DNA of 27,962 nt, from contig JAGSPR010000023.1 of assembly GCA_018262455.1 (NCBI GenBank), positions 1 to 27,962 of the forward strand. The letters run 5' to 3'. The notes below the pieces were generated by a model, which worked only from the letters and a program-made list of their open reading frames with translations, made no database searches and had not been told where the DNA came from. This document shows positions 1-7,875 of the stretch, in pieces. The stretch's first letter is position 1. Every line of letters begins with the position of its first letter. Both the position numbers and the translations under genes were made by a program. The DNA comes from Deltaproteobacteria bacterium. GTDB lineage: Bacteria; Myxococcota; Polyangia; Haliangiales; Haliangiaceae.

Positions 1-1069
1 TGACCGCGCCCAAGGAGCCAGGCACCTCGCGCGCTTTCCCGTCGGTGCCGACTTCGGACGTCGAATAGGGCTTGTCGAGAACGGTCACGGTCTTGCCGTC
101 GTTCACTTCGATGCCGCCCACGTGGCCGTCGGCGTCCGGCAACACGACCACCTTTTCGGTCGACTTGGGACATCCGTTGCGCAACGGATCCGGGGACGAA
201 GTGCCGGCACGTTCGGGACATGCGTCATCACCGTCAGCGGTTCCGTCGCCGTCGCGATCGCCCACCGGCAACTGGGTGGCCAGCTGAGCCACACTGCGAT
301 CGACCGCGCTCGGTGCCGATGGTGGGACCGCGTGAGCGGTGCCGTCGGTCGCGACCTCGCTCGAAGCGTAGGCCTTGTCGAGCACGGTCACGGTCTTGCC
401 GTCGTTCACCTCAAGGCCACCGATGTGGCCGTCGGCATCCGGCAGCACGACCACCTTTTCGGTCGACTCGGGACAGCCGTTGCGCATCGCATCGGTCGAT
501 GCAATGCCGACGCGATCGGGGCACGCATCGTTCGCGTCGACGATTCCATCGGCGTCGCGATCGGCAACCGGCAGCTGGTTGGCCAGCTGCGCGACGCTGC
601 GGTCCACCGCACGGGCCGACGAAGGTGGCACTGCGTGGGCGGTGCCGTCGACCGCGACCTCGCTGGAAGCGTAGGCCTTGTCGAGCACGGTCATGCCCTT
701 GCCGTCGTCCACTTCGACCCCGCCGACGTGGCCGTCCGCGTCTGGCAGCACCACGACCTTCTCGGTCGACTGGGGGCAGCCGTTGCGTAACGGATCCGTG
801 GACACAGGGCCCGCACGCTCGGGGCATGCGTCGCCGGCATCCACGATCTCGTCTCCATCGCGGTCGCTTGGAGGCAGCGCGCGTGCCAGCGGCCCGAGGC
901 GCTGTTCGATCGCCTGTGGGCTCGACTGCACTTGCTTCGTCTTGCCATCGCGACTGACCTCGGAGGACGCATACGCCTTGTCGAGCAGGGTGACCGTCTT
1001 GCCGTCATTCACCTCGACCGCTCCGACGTGGCCCTCCTCGTCGGGCATCACGATCACGCGTTCGAAGGT
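1..1069 (-). repeat. Four tandem ~303-bp coding repeats
   Basis: Inside the OmpA-like gene, read on the minus strand, units start at 1069 (300 bp), 769 (303 bp), 466 (303 bp) and 163 (cut by the edge). Units 2-4 are almost identical over long stretches in DNA and protein (STEKVVVLPDADGH, then TVTVLDKAYASSEV, then DRDGDG and DACP). Unit 1 is more diverged and begins FERVIVMPDEEGH. The 101-residue period is exact between units 2, 3 and 4, which indicates recent duplication within the gene. Confidence 0.92.
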
Positions 1070-1963
1070 CCCGTGTCCGACGCGTTGGCGCCGCGGCGTA
1101 TAGGTGACCGAAACGAGCGCGCGAAAATCGGGCGCTTGCGGGGCGCCCGCCGCGCCTGCACCGACCGCGAACCCGACGGTTACCTGATCGGTGGCCAGAA
1201 GATGTGCACCGAGCAACATCTCGACACCGACCCGGCTCTGGGCGGCCGGCAAGGTCCCGACCGCAACCGAGAGGTTGGCTTCGGGACCGATGCTGAACTT
1301 TGGATGTGCGAGATAGTGGGCGCCGGCCGCGATCTGGAACTCGGGACCGACGGTGCTGCCCACGGGCGATACCGTGTCGGACAGGCGCGCCACCTCGCGA
1401 TACAGGTACCCGCCGGTCGCTGCCCAGCGAATGCGGGAGGACAGCGCTCCTCCGGCGCTGATCTTCGGCATCACACGTACATGTGCGTCGCCGGTGTGTT
1501 TGCCCTCCCCTCCGATGGGGACCCAGACAAACAGCGAACCGCTGAGCGAGAGCTTGTCGCCCAGCCGGTAGAGCCGTACGCGGGCGCCGATGCGCGGGTC
1601 GCCGGCGACGGCTCCAGTGGGCCCGACTCCGAACATGGAGGTCCCCGACTCCGACAGCACCAGCGGCAGGCTGAAGCTGAACGCTAGCCGATCGGACAGC
1701 GCGGCTGCGAGATCGAGATGTCCGGCGATCGCGCTTTCGATCGGCGACCCATTCGAGGCAACGAGGAGATTGTGCGCATAGTCGAACGTCAGCCCACCTG
1801 CGAACAGGCGAGAGGACCGGTACCACGGAGCCTCGACTCCGAAGTACCCATCGCCGGCGGGCGCAGGTTCGAACCGATTGAGTTGAAACCCGATCGAATC
1901 AGCAGACGCAGTATGCGTGATGGCGAGCGCGCCAAGAGCGATCCAGCAAACGTGGCGAGGCAT
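1..1963 (-). CDS. OmpA-like outer-membrane protein with thrombospondin type-3 repeats (3' partial)
   Basis: The reading frame is open from an ATG at 1963 to the left edge (654 codons, C-terminus missing). Residues 1-21 form a signal peptide ending in a TASA-type cleavage site. Roughly residues 25-290 are a beta-strand-rich barrel-like domain with alternating hydrophobic residues and Gly. From about residue 299 the protein consists of 101-residue units, each with a VVVLPDADGHVGG segment and an acidic calcium-binding type-3 segment such as DRDGDG followed by DACPERAG. In this architecture a peptidoglycan-binding OmpA domain usually follows; it would lie beyond the window. The start is only 9 bases after the stop of the FecR-domain gene, so the two are probably co-transcribed. 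The role is probably structural or envelope-anchoring. The family call rests on the type-3 motifs and layout; the barrel is inferred. Confidence 0.8.
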   Translation of the reverse strand, partial: MPRHVCWIALGALAITHTASADSIGFQLNRFEPAPAGDGYFGVEAPWYRSSRLFAGGLTFDYAHNLLVASNGSPIESAIAGHLDLAAALSDRLAFSFSLPLVLSESGTSMFGVGPTGAVAGDPRIGARVRLYRLGDKLSLSGSLFVWVPIGGEGKHTGDAHVRVMPKISAGGALSSRIRWAATGGYLYREVARLSDTVSPVGSTVGPEFQIAAGAHYLAHPKFSIGPEANLSVAVGTLPAAQSRVGVEMLLGAHLLATDQVTVGFAVGAGAAGAPQAPDFRALVSVTYTPRRQRVGHGTFERVIVMPDEEGHVGAVEVNDGKTVTLLDKAYASSEVSRDGKTKQVQSSPQAIEQRLGPLARALPPSDRDGDEIVDAGDACPERAGPVSTDPLRNGCPQSTEKVVVLPDADGHVGGVEVDDGKGMTVLDKAYASSEVAVDGTAHAVPPSSARAVDRSVAQLANQLPVADRDADGIVDANDACPDRVGIASTDAMRNGCPESTEKVVVLPDADGHIGGLEVNDGKTVTVLDKAYASSEVATDGTAHAVPPSAPSAVDRSVAQLATQLPVGDRDGDGTADGDDACPERAGTSSPDPLRNGCPKSTEKVVVLPDADGHVGGIEVNDGKTVTVLDKPYSTSEVGTDGKAREVPGSLGAV

Positions 1964-1972
1964 GACCGAGCA

Positions 1973-2422
1973 TCATTCGTCGACGGAGACGACGAAGGTG
2001 GTGCCGCGCACCCCCAAGACCGTGCGCGGCGTCTTCACCTGGACCGACCCAGGGTTCTGCTTGGTGAGATCGCCGGAGCGGACCATCATCGTGCCCTTCT
2101 TGAGGCTCGCCAGCATGTTGCCCTTCAAGGCCTTGGGATCGAAGAAATAGGTATCGATCGCGACCTTGCTGTTCGGTCCGATCGAGAATGATGTCTTGTC
2201 GATGAACGTGATGCCGATACTCCCGCCGGCGGAGGTCTCGAACAGGTCGTGCTCGAACAGCGAGTCACCCGCCTTGACCGGAAGGCGAGTGGTGCCACGC
2301 ACGACGAACGCTTGGCCGGTGACGATCTTCGCCGTCCCGATCGGGGTCTGCTCCTTGGCCAGAGCGGTGGCTCCCTGTGCCAGGAAACCGAGCACGAGCG
2401 CATATCGAATCAACGAACACAT
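1973..2422 (-). CDS. FecR-domain secreted protein
   Basis: A 149-residue protein. An N-terminal signal peptide (about residues 1-22, hydrophobic core ALVLGFLAQGATA) sends it to the periplasm. Residues from about 30 match a FecR domain: an early VTGQAFVVRG strand, then GDSLFEHDLFET, and the family's C-terminal signature TPRTVLGVRGTTFVVSV. In FecR itself this domain relays iron-siderophore signals to a sigma factor, but no membrane helix, sigma gene or TonB receptor is present here. The stand-alone secreted form next to an OmpA-like gene is therefore more likely to act in envelope structure or carbohydrate/peptidoglycan contact. The start is supported by a GAGG ribosome site seven bases upstream. 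It is the first gene of a pair with the OmpA-like gene downstream. Confidence 0.82.
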   Translation of the reverse strand: MCSLIRYALVLGFLAQGATALAKEQTPIGTAKIVTGQAFVVRGTTRLPVKAGDSLFEHDLFETSAGGSIGITFIDKTSFSIGPNSKVAIDTYFFDPKALKGNMLASLKKGTMMVRSGDLTKQNPGSVQVKTPRTVLGVRGTTFVVSVDE

Positions 2423-2440
2423 CGAGGACCTCTACGACCA

Positions 2441-2469
2441 GGATCCCATGCGTTGGCGATTAGTGTCAA
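2441..2469 (-). promoter_or_regulatory. Candidate sigma70-type promoter for the FecR/OmpA-like pair
   Basis: A perfect TTGACA lies at 2469-2464 on the minus strand, 42 bases from the FecR-domain start. Seventeen bases on is a poor -10 (GGATCC; GATCCT with an 18-base spacer). The predicted leader would be only 10-15 bases and would contain the GAGG ribosome site. The -35 is convincing, the -10 is not. Confidence 0.3.
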
Positions 2470-2516
2470 GTTCGGTGGGGCGGTCGCGGCGGTCGTCCCA
2501 AGATGATCCGCCGGTG

Positions 2517-4496
2517 TCATTCGGTGAAGAGCTTGTCGAGCTCGATGGTGAGCCCGTAGCGGGTCTTCGAGATCTCGATGATGGATCGGGTCAAGTTCGG
2601 ATGGTCCTTGGCCACCTTGGCGAAGTCGGTCCGATCGAGCACGTAGAGATCGGCCTGGCTCTTGGCGCGGACCGTAGCGCTGCGCACCTCGGCAAGCAGC
2701 AAGCTCATCTCGCCGAAGAAGCTGCCCGCGCTCAACGTGTTGAGGATCTTGCCCGCGCGATCGGTGATCTCGACGTCGCCGCGCGCCACGAAGTACATCT
2801 CACGCCCGGGCTCTCCCTCTCTGACGACGAAGTCGCCCGGCGCGAACACGACCGGCTTGAGCATCAGCGCGAGGCTATGCAAGAACACCGGGCTCGCGCC
2901 CTGAAACAGCGGAACCTGCTCGAGCACGGCGCGGTTGATGACCTCCAGCCACTTGCGCCCGTCCGACGAGAGCAACTCGAACGCTGCCTTGGGTCCCCAC
3001 GTCCCGGCCTCGTAGTTGGGAAAGTAGTCAGGGGGTGAGGCCGCCCAGGTATCGAGCACCGGCTGGGCGATGCGCCACGCCGCCTCGACCAGATCGGTGC
3101 GCGAGAATAGCGTCGCGTCACCGATCATGCAGTTGTAGATCAACAGCTCGTAGCCGGTGCCACGCGACGCCTCGAACGCCTCGCGGTAGTCGAACCGCAT
3201 GTTGACCTTCTGCAGCGCCATCAGCGGTCCCGGGCTCTTGGCCTGGAAGCGCAGCTCGATCCCTTGATCGGGCTGGATGTGGAAGATGAGCTGATTGTTG
3301 TCGAGATGTCCGACCTCGGGCGTATCGCGGAAGATCACCTCGGGGGCCTTCTTGAACTGCACCAGGACCTCGGTGCCGCGCTTCCACAGAGCCTTTCCCG
3401 AACGCAGGAAGATCGGCACGCCTTCCCAGCGCCAGTTGTCGATGTACAGCCGCAGCGCCGCGAAGGTTTCCGTCGGAGAAGTGGGATTGACGTCGGGCTC
3501 GTGGCGGTAGCCGGCCACGGGCGTACCGTCGGCCTTCTTGGCGGGGCCGTACTGGCCGCGCACGGTGTTGGCCATGACCTGCTCCGGCGTCATCACCCGG
3601 ACCGCGTCGAGCACCTTGGCCTTTTCGTTGCGTACCGAGTCGGGCTTGAACGAGCTCGGCGGCTCCATGCACAGATAGGCAAGCATCTGGAACATGTGGT
3701 TCTGGATCATGTCGCGCAGCACACCCGCGGTGTCGTAGTACTTGCCGCGGCTCTCGACCCCGACGGTCTCCGCGACGGTGAACTGGATGTGGTCGATGTG
3801 CTGCTTGTTCCACAGCGGTTCGAACATCCCATTCGAGAATCGAAACGCGAGGATGTTCTGCACCGTCTCTTTGCCGAGATAGTGATCGATGCGAAAGACT
3901 TGATCCTCGGACCAGTGATCGAGAATCTCCTTGTTGAGCTGGAGCGCCGAGGACAGATCGTGGCCGAACGGCTTCTCGACGATCATTCGCTTCCAGCCAT
4001 GCGACTGGTCGGTGAAGCCCGCCTTGTCGAGGTTGGTCGAGATCAGGCCGAACACCGATGGTGGCACCGCCATGTAGAACAGCACGTTGCCGTTGGCGCC
4101 GAGCTCGGCGTCGAGCTTCTTGATCAGCTCGCCGAGCCGCTGATAGGCCGCCGGATCATCGAACTTGCCAGCCGTGTAGTAGAGCCGCGAAACGAAGTCA
4201 TCCCAGACCGGCTGATTGAACTCCTTGCGCGTCGAGAATCGCTGGATGTCCGTCGACATTCTGTCGCGGAACACCTGCGTGGGGATGTCGCTCGACGAGG
4301 TGCCGATGATCGCGCACTGCTTTGGCAGCAGACCGTCGCATGCGAGATTGTAGAGCGCGGGGACGAGTAACCGCTTGGTCAGGTCACCAGACGCGCCAAA
4401 GATCACCAGCACGCACGGGCTGGCCGGCGTAGCGGTCGTCTTCGACTGACGCACGCCCACGGTGCGTTGGCTGCTGCTCGGGGGGATATTGGTCAT
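2517..4496 (-). CDS. zwf: Glucose-6-phosphate 1-dehydrogenase fused to a cyclic-nucleotide-binding domain
   Basis: This cytoplasmic enzyme oxidises glucose 6-phosphate to 6-phosphogluconolactone and makes NADPH, the first step of the oxidative pentose phosphate pathway. The 659 residues contain the NADP-binding GASGDLTKR at 34-42, EKPFG at 174-178 and the active-site signature RIDHYLGKE at 202-210. The dehydrogenase portion ends near residue 512, the usual family length. Residues 529-645 add a cNBD of the CRP/PKA type, with a phosphate-binding cassette FFGEMSLLLAEVRSATV (Gly595, Glu596, Arg605), so ligand-binding residues are kept. A short helical linker joins the two. The start has a GAGGA ribosome site seven bases upstream. 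The gene is divergent from the redox operon at 4673, which also carries cNBDs. The fusion suggests cAMP- or c-di-nucleotide-responsive NADPH production; that is inference. Confidence 0.95.
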   Translation of the reverse strand: MTNIPPSSSQRTVGVRQSKTTATPASPCVLVIFGASGDLTKRLLVPALYNLACDGLLPKQCAIIGTSSSDIPTQVFRDRMSTDIQRFSTRKEFNQPVWDDFVSRLYYTAGKFDDPAAYQRLGELIKKLDAELGANGNVLFYMAVPPSVFGLISTNLDKAGFTDQSHGWKRMIVEKPFGHDLSSALQLNKEILDHWSEDQVFRIDHYLGKETVQNILAFRFSNGMFEPLWNKQHIDHIQFTVAETVGVESRGKYYDTAGVLRDMIQNHMFQMLAYLCMEPPSSFKPDSVRNEKAKVLDAVRVMTPEQVMANTVRGQYGPAKKADGTPVAGYRHEPDVNPTSPTETFAALRLYIDNWRWEGVPIFLRSGKALWKRGTEVLVQFKKAPEVIFRDTPEVGHLDNNQLIFHIQPDQGIELRFQAKSPGPLMALQKVNMRFDYREAFEASRGTGYELLIYNCMIGDATLFSRTDLVEAAWRIAQPVLDTWAASPPDYFPNYEAGTWGPKAAFELLSSDGRKWLEVINRAVLEQVPLFQGASPVFLHSLALMLKPVVFAPGDFVVREGEPGREMYFVARGDVEITDRAGKILNTLSAGSFFGEMSLLLAEVRSATVRAKSQADLYVLDRTDFAKVAKDHPNLTRSIIEISKTRYGLTIELDKLFTE

Positions 4497-4588
4497 CTGG
4501 TTTCCTCTGCACGCGCCAGTCGTCGATGAGCGAGACGCCGTTCGCGCGGTGGTCGCCGCGCACCCTGCCCACGCGCGCTCACTCCCAC

Positions 4589-4627
4589 GGCGTAGCCACT
4601 ATGCCAGCGTCGACCCGATTGTGTCCA
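4589..4627 (-). promoter_or_regulatory. Candidate zwf promoter overlapping a near-palindrome
   Basis: On the minus strand TGGACA (4627-4622) and CATAGT (4603-4598) are separated by 18 bases, a fair sigma70-like pair about 100 bases ahead of the zwf start. The -10 lies inside an imperfect inverted repeat at 4589-4605 (GGCGTAG, three bases, CTATGCC; six of seven positions pair). This sits in the 176-base region shared with the divergent redox operon, so a regulator bound here could affect both directions. Confidence 0.3.
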
Positions 4628-4672
4628 ACGAGCAGCGCGACGTGTTGACGGAACAACGCGCCGCAGGTGAAC

Positions 4673-7027
4673 ATGGCGCGTCGGGAAATGCCGGATCAAC
4701 TCGACGTCGCGATCATCGGCGCGGGCCCCGCTGGCCTGTCGGCCGCGGCACGTGCCGCTCACCACAAGCTCTCGTACGCCGTGTTCGAGAAGGGCGAGCT
4801 CGCCAATACGATCTACGAGTTCCAGAAGGCGAAGCTCGTCATGGCCGAGCCGCGGAAGCTGCCGTTGCGTTCGGCGATCCCGTTTCAGGAGGGCACCCGC
4901 GAAGCGATCCTTGCCGGCTGGCAGGCCGGCGCGCAGAACGCGGACATCAAGCTGATCCGCACCGAGGTGCGCAGCATCAAGCGGGTCGGCGACGTGTTCG
5001 AGATCAAGCACGGCAGCGAGGTCACGCGCGCGCGCCACGTGATCTTGTCGATCGGCGTCCAGGGCACACCGCGCAAGCTCGGCGCCCCCGGCGAAGACCA
5101 ACCGCACGTCGTCTACTCGCTCTCCGATCCCGACGAGTTCGAGGGCAAGCACATCCTGGTCGCCGGTGCCGGCGACTCGGCGATCGAGAACGCGCTCGCG
5201 CTGTCGAAGCGCAACACGGTCGCGATCCTCAACCGTTCGGCCGAGTTCGCGCGCGCCAAGGACGCCAACGTCAAGCTGATCACGGAGGCGATCGCGTCCG
5301 GGAAGATGAAGTGCTTCGCGAGCTCGGTCCTCAAGCGCATCGATGCCGACAAGGTGTTGCTGGAGACGCCCGAGGGCGAGGTCGAGCTGCGATGCGACCG
5401 CGTGATCGTGCGCGCGGGCGGCGTGCCGTCGCGCAAGTTCCTCGAGGGCTGCGGCATCGCGCTGCCCGCCGATCAGCCGGCCGCGCTGCCCAAGGTCGAC
5501 CATCGCTATCAATCGAACGTCGAGAACCTGTTCTGCGTCGGCGCGCTGATCGGCTATCCGCTGATCAAGCAGGCGATGAACCAGGGCTACGAGGTGATCG
5601 AGCACATCCTCGGCAACGCCGTCGAGCCTGCCGACTGGGTCCTGATCAAGGAGCGGCTCGGACATCTGCCCGGCACGGTCGACGACAACTACCAGCTGAT
5701 CCGCAAGAGCTTGCCGATCTTCGCCGACCTCAGCGAACCGCAGTTTCGCGAGCTCCTGATCGATTCGCCCGTGCACCTGAAGCAGCCCGGCGAGATCGTG
5801 TTCGAACGGCTCGACTACACCGACACGTTCTGGAGCATCGTCTCTGGCACCGTCGAGGCCCACATCGGGCCCGACAAGCGGATTCCGATGCGTGCAGGCA
5901 CGTTCTTCGGCGAGCTCGGCCTGATGTCCGGCCGGCGACGCAGCGCGACGATCACCGCCGGCGAGACGTGCCTGCTGGTCGAGACCCCGCGCAAGCAGAT
6001 GCTGAAGCTGATCAGCTCGGTCGAGAGCGTCAAGCGGCAGCTGGACGAGGCGTTCATCCTGCGCCTGTTGCCGAGCATCTTCCCCAACACGGCGTCGAGC
6101 ATCTTCTCCGAGCTGGTGGCGAAGGCGAAGCTGAAGACGTTCAAGAAGGGGGAGGTCCTGTTCAAAGAAGGCGACGCCGGTGACGCGCTGCACGTGATCC
6201 GCAAGGGTTCGGTGAAGATCTCGCGCAAGGATCCGAGCGGCAACGATGTCACCCGCAGCTACATGCCGGCAGGAAACTACCTGGGTGAGATCGCGTTGCT
6301 GTCCGACGAGGTCGTGCCTCGCAGCGCGACAGTGACCGCGGTGGTCGCCACCGAGACGGTGATGATCGACAAGCCGAGCTTCCGCGCGCTGCTTGCCGCC
6401 AATCCAGATGTCGCGGCGCACGTCCAGAAGATGGCGGAGAACCGCCGGCTCAACGATCTCACGATCGCGCATAACCAGAAGGAGGGCGCGGTCCTCGACT
6501 TCATGTTCAGCCAGGGCGTCACCGATGCGAGCAGCCTGCTGGTCATCGATTCCGACCTGTGCGTCGCGTGCGACAACTGCGAGACCGCCTGCGCTGCGAC
6601 GCACGACGGCATCAGCCGGCTCGATCGCCAGGGCGGCAAGTTCTTCGCGGCGGTACAACTTCCGATCTCGTGCAGGCACTGCGAGAACCCGCTGTGCATG
6701 ACCGATTGCCCGCCCGACGCGCTGACCCGAAAGCCGGACGGCGAAGTGATCATCCGCGACGTCTGCATCGGCTGCGGCAACTGCGTCTCCAACTGTCCGT
6801 ACGGGGTTCCCAAGCTGGTCCACGAGAAGCCGACGAAGTTCGATTTCCTTGCCTGGCTCGGCCTGCGCAAGCAACCCGAGGGTCGGGCGAAGGCCGCCAA
6901 GTGCGATCTCTGCTCGACCCTCCCGCTCGGCCCCGCTTGTGTCCGGGCGTGTCCCACCGGCGCGGCGGTGCGGATCAACCCCTCCGAGCTCGGCGCGATG
7001 ATGCGGCGCAAGGGAGGCATGCTGTGA
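4673..7027 (+). CDS. FAD/NAD(P) oxidoreductase - two cNMP-binding domains - 4x[4Fe-4S] ferredoxin fusion
   Basis: A 784-residue cytoplasmic electron-transfer protein in four modules. Residues 10-320 are a thioredoxin-reductase/YpdA-like flavoprotein with FAD motif GAGPAGLSAA (17-26) and NAD(P) motif GAGDSAIENA (165-174), but no CxxC disulfide centre, so it is not a thioredoxin reductase. Residues 350-450 and 478-590 are two cNBDs with cassettes GELGLMSGRRRSAT (413-426) and GEIALLSDEVVPRSAT (538-553), both keeping Glu and Arg. Residues 622-765 are a ferredoxin of the DmsB/HydN type with sixteen cysteines (630/633/636/640, 667/670/675/679, 698/701/704/708, 744/747/756/760), enough for four [4Fe-4S] clusters. 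The ATG at 4673 is preferred because AGG lies five bases upstream; GTG at 4667 or ATG at 4688 are alternatives. Its stop overlaps the next gene by four bases. It likely takes electrons from NAD(P)H and passes them to the membrane partner. Confidence 0.9.
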   Translation: MARREMPDQLDVAIIGAGPAGLSAAARAAHHKLSYAVFEKGELANTIYEFQKAKLVMAEPRKLPLRSAIPFQEGTREAILAGWQAGAQNADIKLIRTEVRSIKRVGDVFEIKHGSEVTRARHVILSIGVQGTPRKLGAPGEDQPHVVYSLSDPDEFEGKHILVAGAGDSAIENALALSKRNTVAILNRSAEFARAKDANVKLITEAIASGKMKCFASSVLKRIDADKVLLETPEGEVELRCDRVIVRAGGVPSRKFLEGCGIALPADQPAALPKVDHRYQSNVENLFCVGALIGYPLIKQAMNQGYEVIEHILGNAVEPADWVLIKERLGHLPGTVDDNYQLIRKSLPIFADLSEPQFRELLIDSPVHLKQPGEIVFERLDYTDTFWSIVSGTVEAHIGPDKRIPMRAGTFFGELGLMSGRRRSATITAGETCLLVETPRKQMLKLISSVESVKRQLDEAFILRLLPSIFPNTASSIFSELVAKAKLKTFKKGEVLFKEGDAGDALHVIRKGSVKISRKDPSGNDVTRSYMPAGNYLGEIALLSDEVVPRSATVTAVVATETVMIDKPSFRALLAANPDVAAHVQKMAENRRLNDLTIAHNQKEGAVLDFMFSQGVTDASSLLVIDSDLCVACDNCETACAATHDGISRLDRQGGKFFAAVQLPISCRHCENPLCMTDCPPDALTRKPDGEVIIRDVCIGCGNCVSNCPYGVPKLVHEKPTKFDFLAWLGLRKQPEGRAKAAKCDLCSTLPLGPACVRACPTGAAVRINPSELGAMMRRKGGML

Positions 7028-7857
7028 GCGCCGAGACGTTCGTCAGCCAGCGGCGGTTTCTCTGGCTGTGGGCCTGTTCGTTGGCGCTGCTTGCGCTGGG
7101 CGCGGTCTATCTGCTCGATCATCCGATCGGCAGCCGCTACGGCGGGACCAGGCTCGGCTTGATCTATGGCGGGATCTCGGCGGCGGGGATCGGCTTTCTC
7201 ATGTGGTACGGCATCCGCAAGCGGCACTCGTATCGCAGCGGCCGCGGAACGCTCAAGCGATGGCTCGGGCCGCACGTCTGGATCGGCGCATCGCTGGTGC
7301 TGCTCGTGCCGATGCACTCCGGGTTCCACCTCGGATGGAACGTGCACGCGGCGGCGTATTTGTTGATGTTGCTCACCGTGGTGAGCGGCATCTGGGGAGC
7401 CTATGCTTATCTGCGTTTTCCAGCGGAGATGACGAATCGCCGCGAGGGTCTCACCACGCGCGCCTGCGTCGATGAGATCGATTCGATCTCACGCGACCTT
7501 GCGGTGCTGGCAAAGACCAACAGCGCGGCCTTCGCCGCCGCAACGGCGCGCTTGGAGGTCGAGGTCAAACCATCGTTCGCGCGCATCATGTTTGGGCGGC
7601 CGTTTCATGCGTTCAGCAAACAGGAGCTGAGCGAGCTGCTGGGAACGCTGCCAAAGGACGAGTACCAAGCAGGTCTCAAGATGACCGAGCTCGCGTCGCG
7701 GCGGATCCAGATCGCGAATCGACTGATCAAAGAAGCGAGCATCGTCGTGCACATGCGGATCTGGCTGTACTTTCACCTGCCACTGTCGTTCGGCTGTGCG
7801 GTCGCCGCGGCGGCGCACATCTTCTGGGTGCTGTTCTATCGCTGGCCGTTACTGTGA
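7024..7857 (+). CDS. Cytochrome b-like histidine-rich membrane protein
   Basis: 277 residues starting at a GTG whose reading overlaps the previous stop (GTGA), with a strong GGGAGG ribosome site upstream, so it is translationally coupled to the flavo-Fe-S protein. Hydrophobic segments lie at about 12-31, 43-63, 83-101, 106-130 and 245-273. Histidines fall in or at the ends of helices (84, 98, 102, 108, 251, 265), suitable as axial ligands for b haems. A soluble helical section (about 140-240) separates the first four helices from the last. I do not recognise a named family. Position between a Fe-S protein and a membrane-anchored decahaem cytochrome suggests it passes electrons across or within the membrane, perhaps via quinone. 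A non-haem anchor protein is the alternative. Confidence 0.8.
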   Translation: MSAETFVSQRRFLWLWACSLALLALGAVYLLDHPIGSRYGGTRLGLIYGGISAAGIGFLMWYGIRKRHSYRSGRGTLKRWLGPHVWIGASLVLLVPMHSGFHLGWNVHAAAYLLMLLTVVSGIWGAYAYLRFPAEMTNRREGLTTRACVDEIDSISRDLAVLAKTNSAAFAAATARLEVEVKPSFARIMFGRPFHAFSKQELSELLGTLPKDEYQAGLKMTELASRRIQIANRLIKEASIVVHMRIWLYFHLPLSFGCAVAAAAHIFWVLFYRWPLL

Positions 7858-7875
7858 ATGTGACGAGCAAGTGCC

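Noticed and set aside
1005..1826. A 273-codon minus-strand frame within the OmpA-like gene
   Set aside because: It is an out-of-register reading of the signal-peptide-bearing frame that runs from 1963 to the left edge and holds the repeats.
4493..6874. A 793-codon frame antisense to the flavo-Fe-S gene
   Set aside because: Shadow of a gene whose domains and cysteine motifs are clear.
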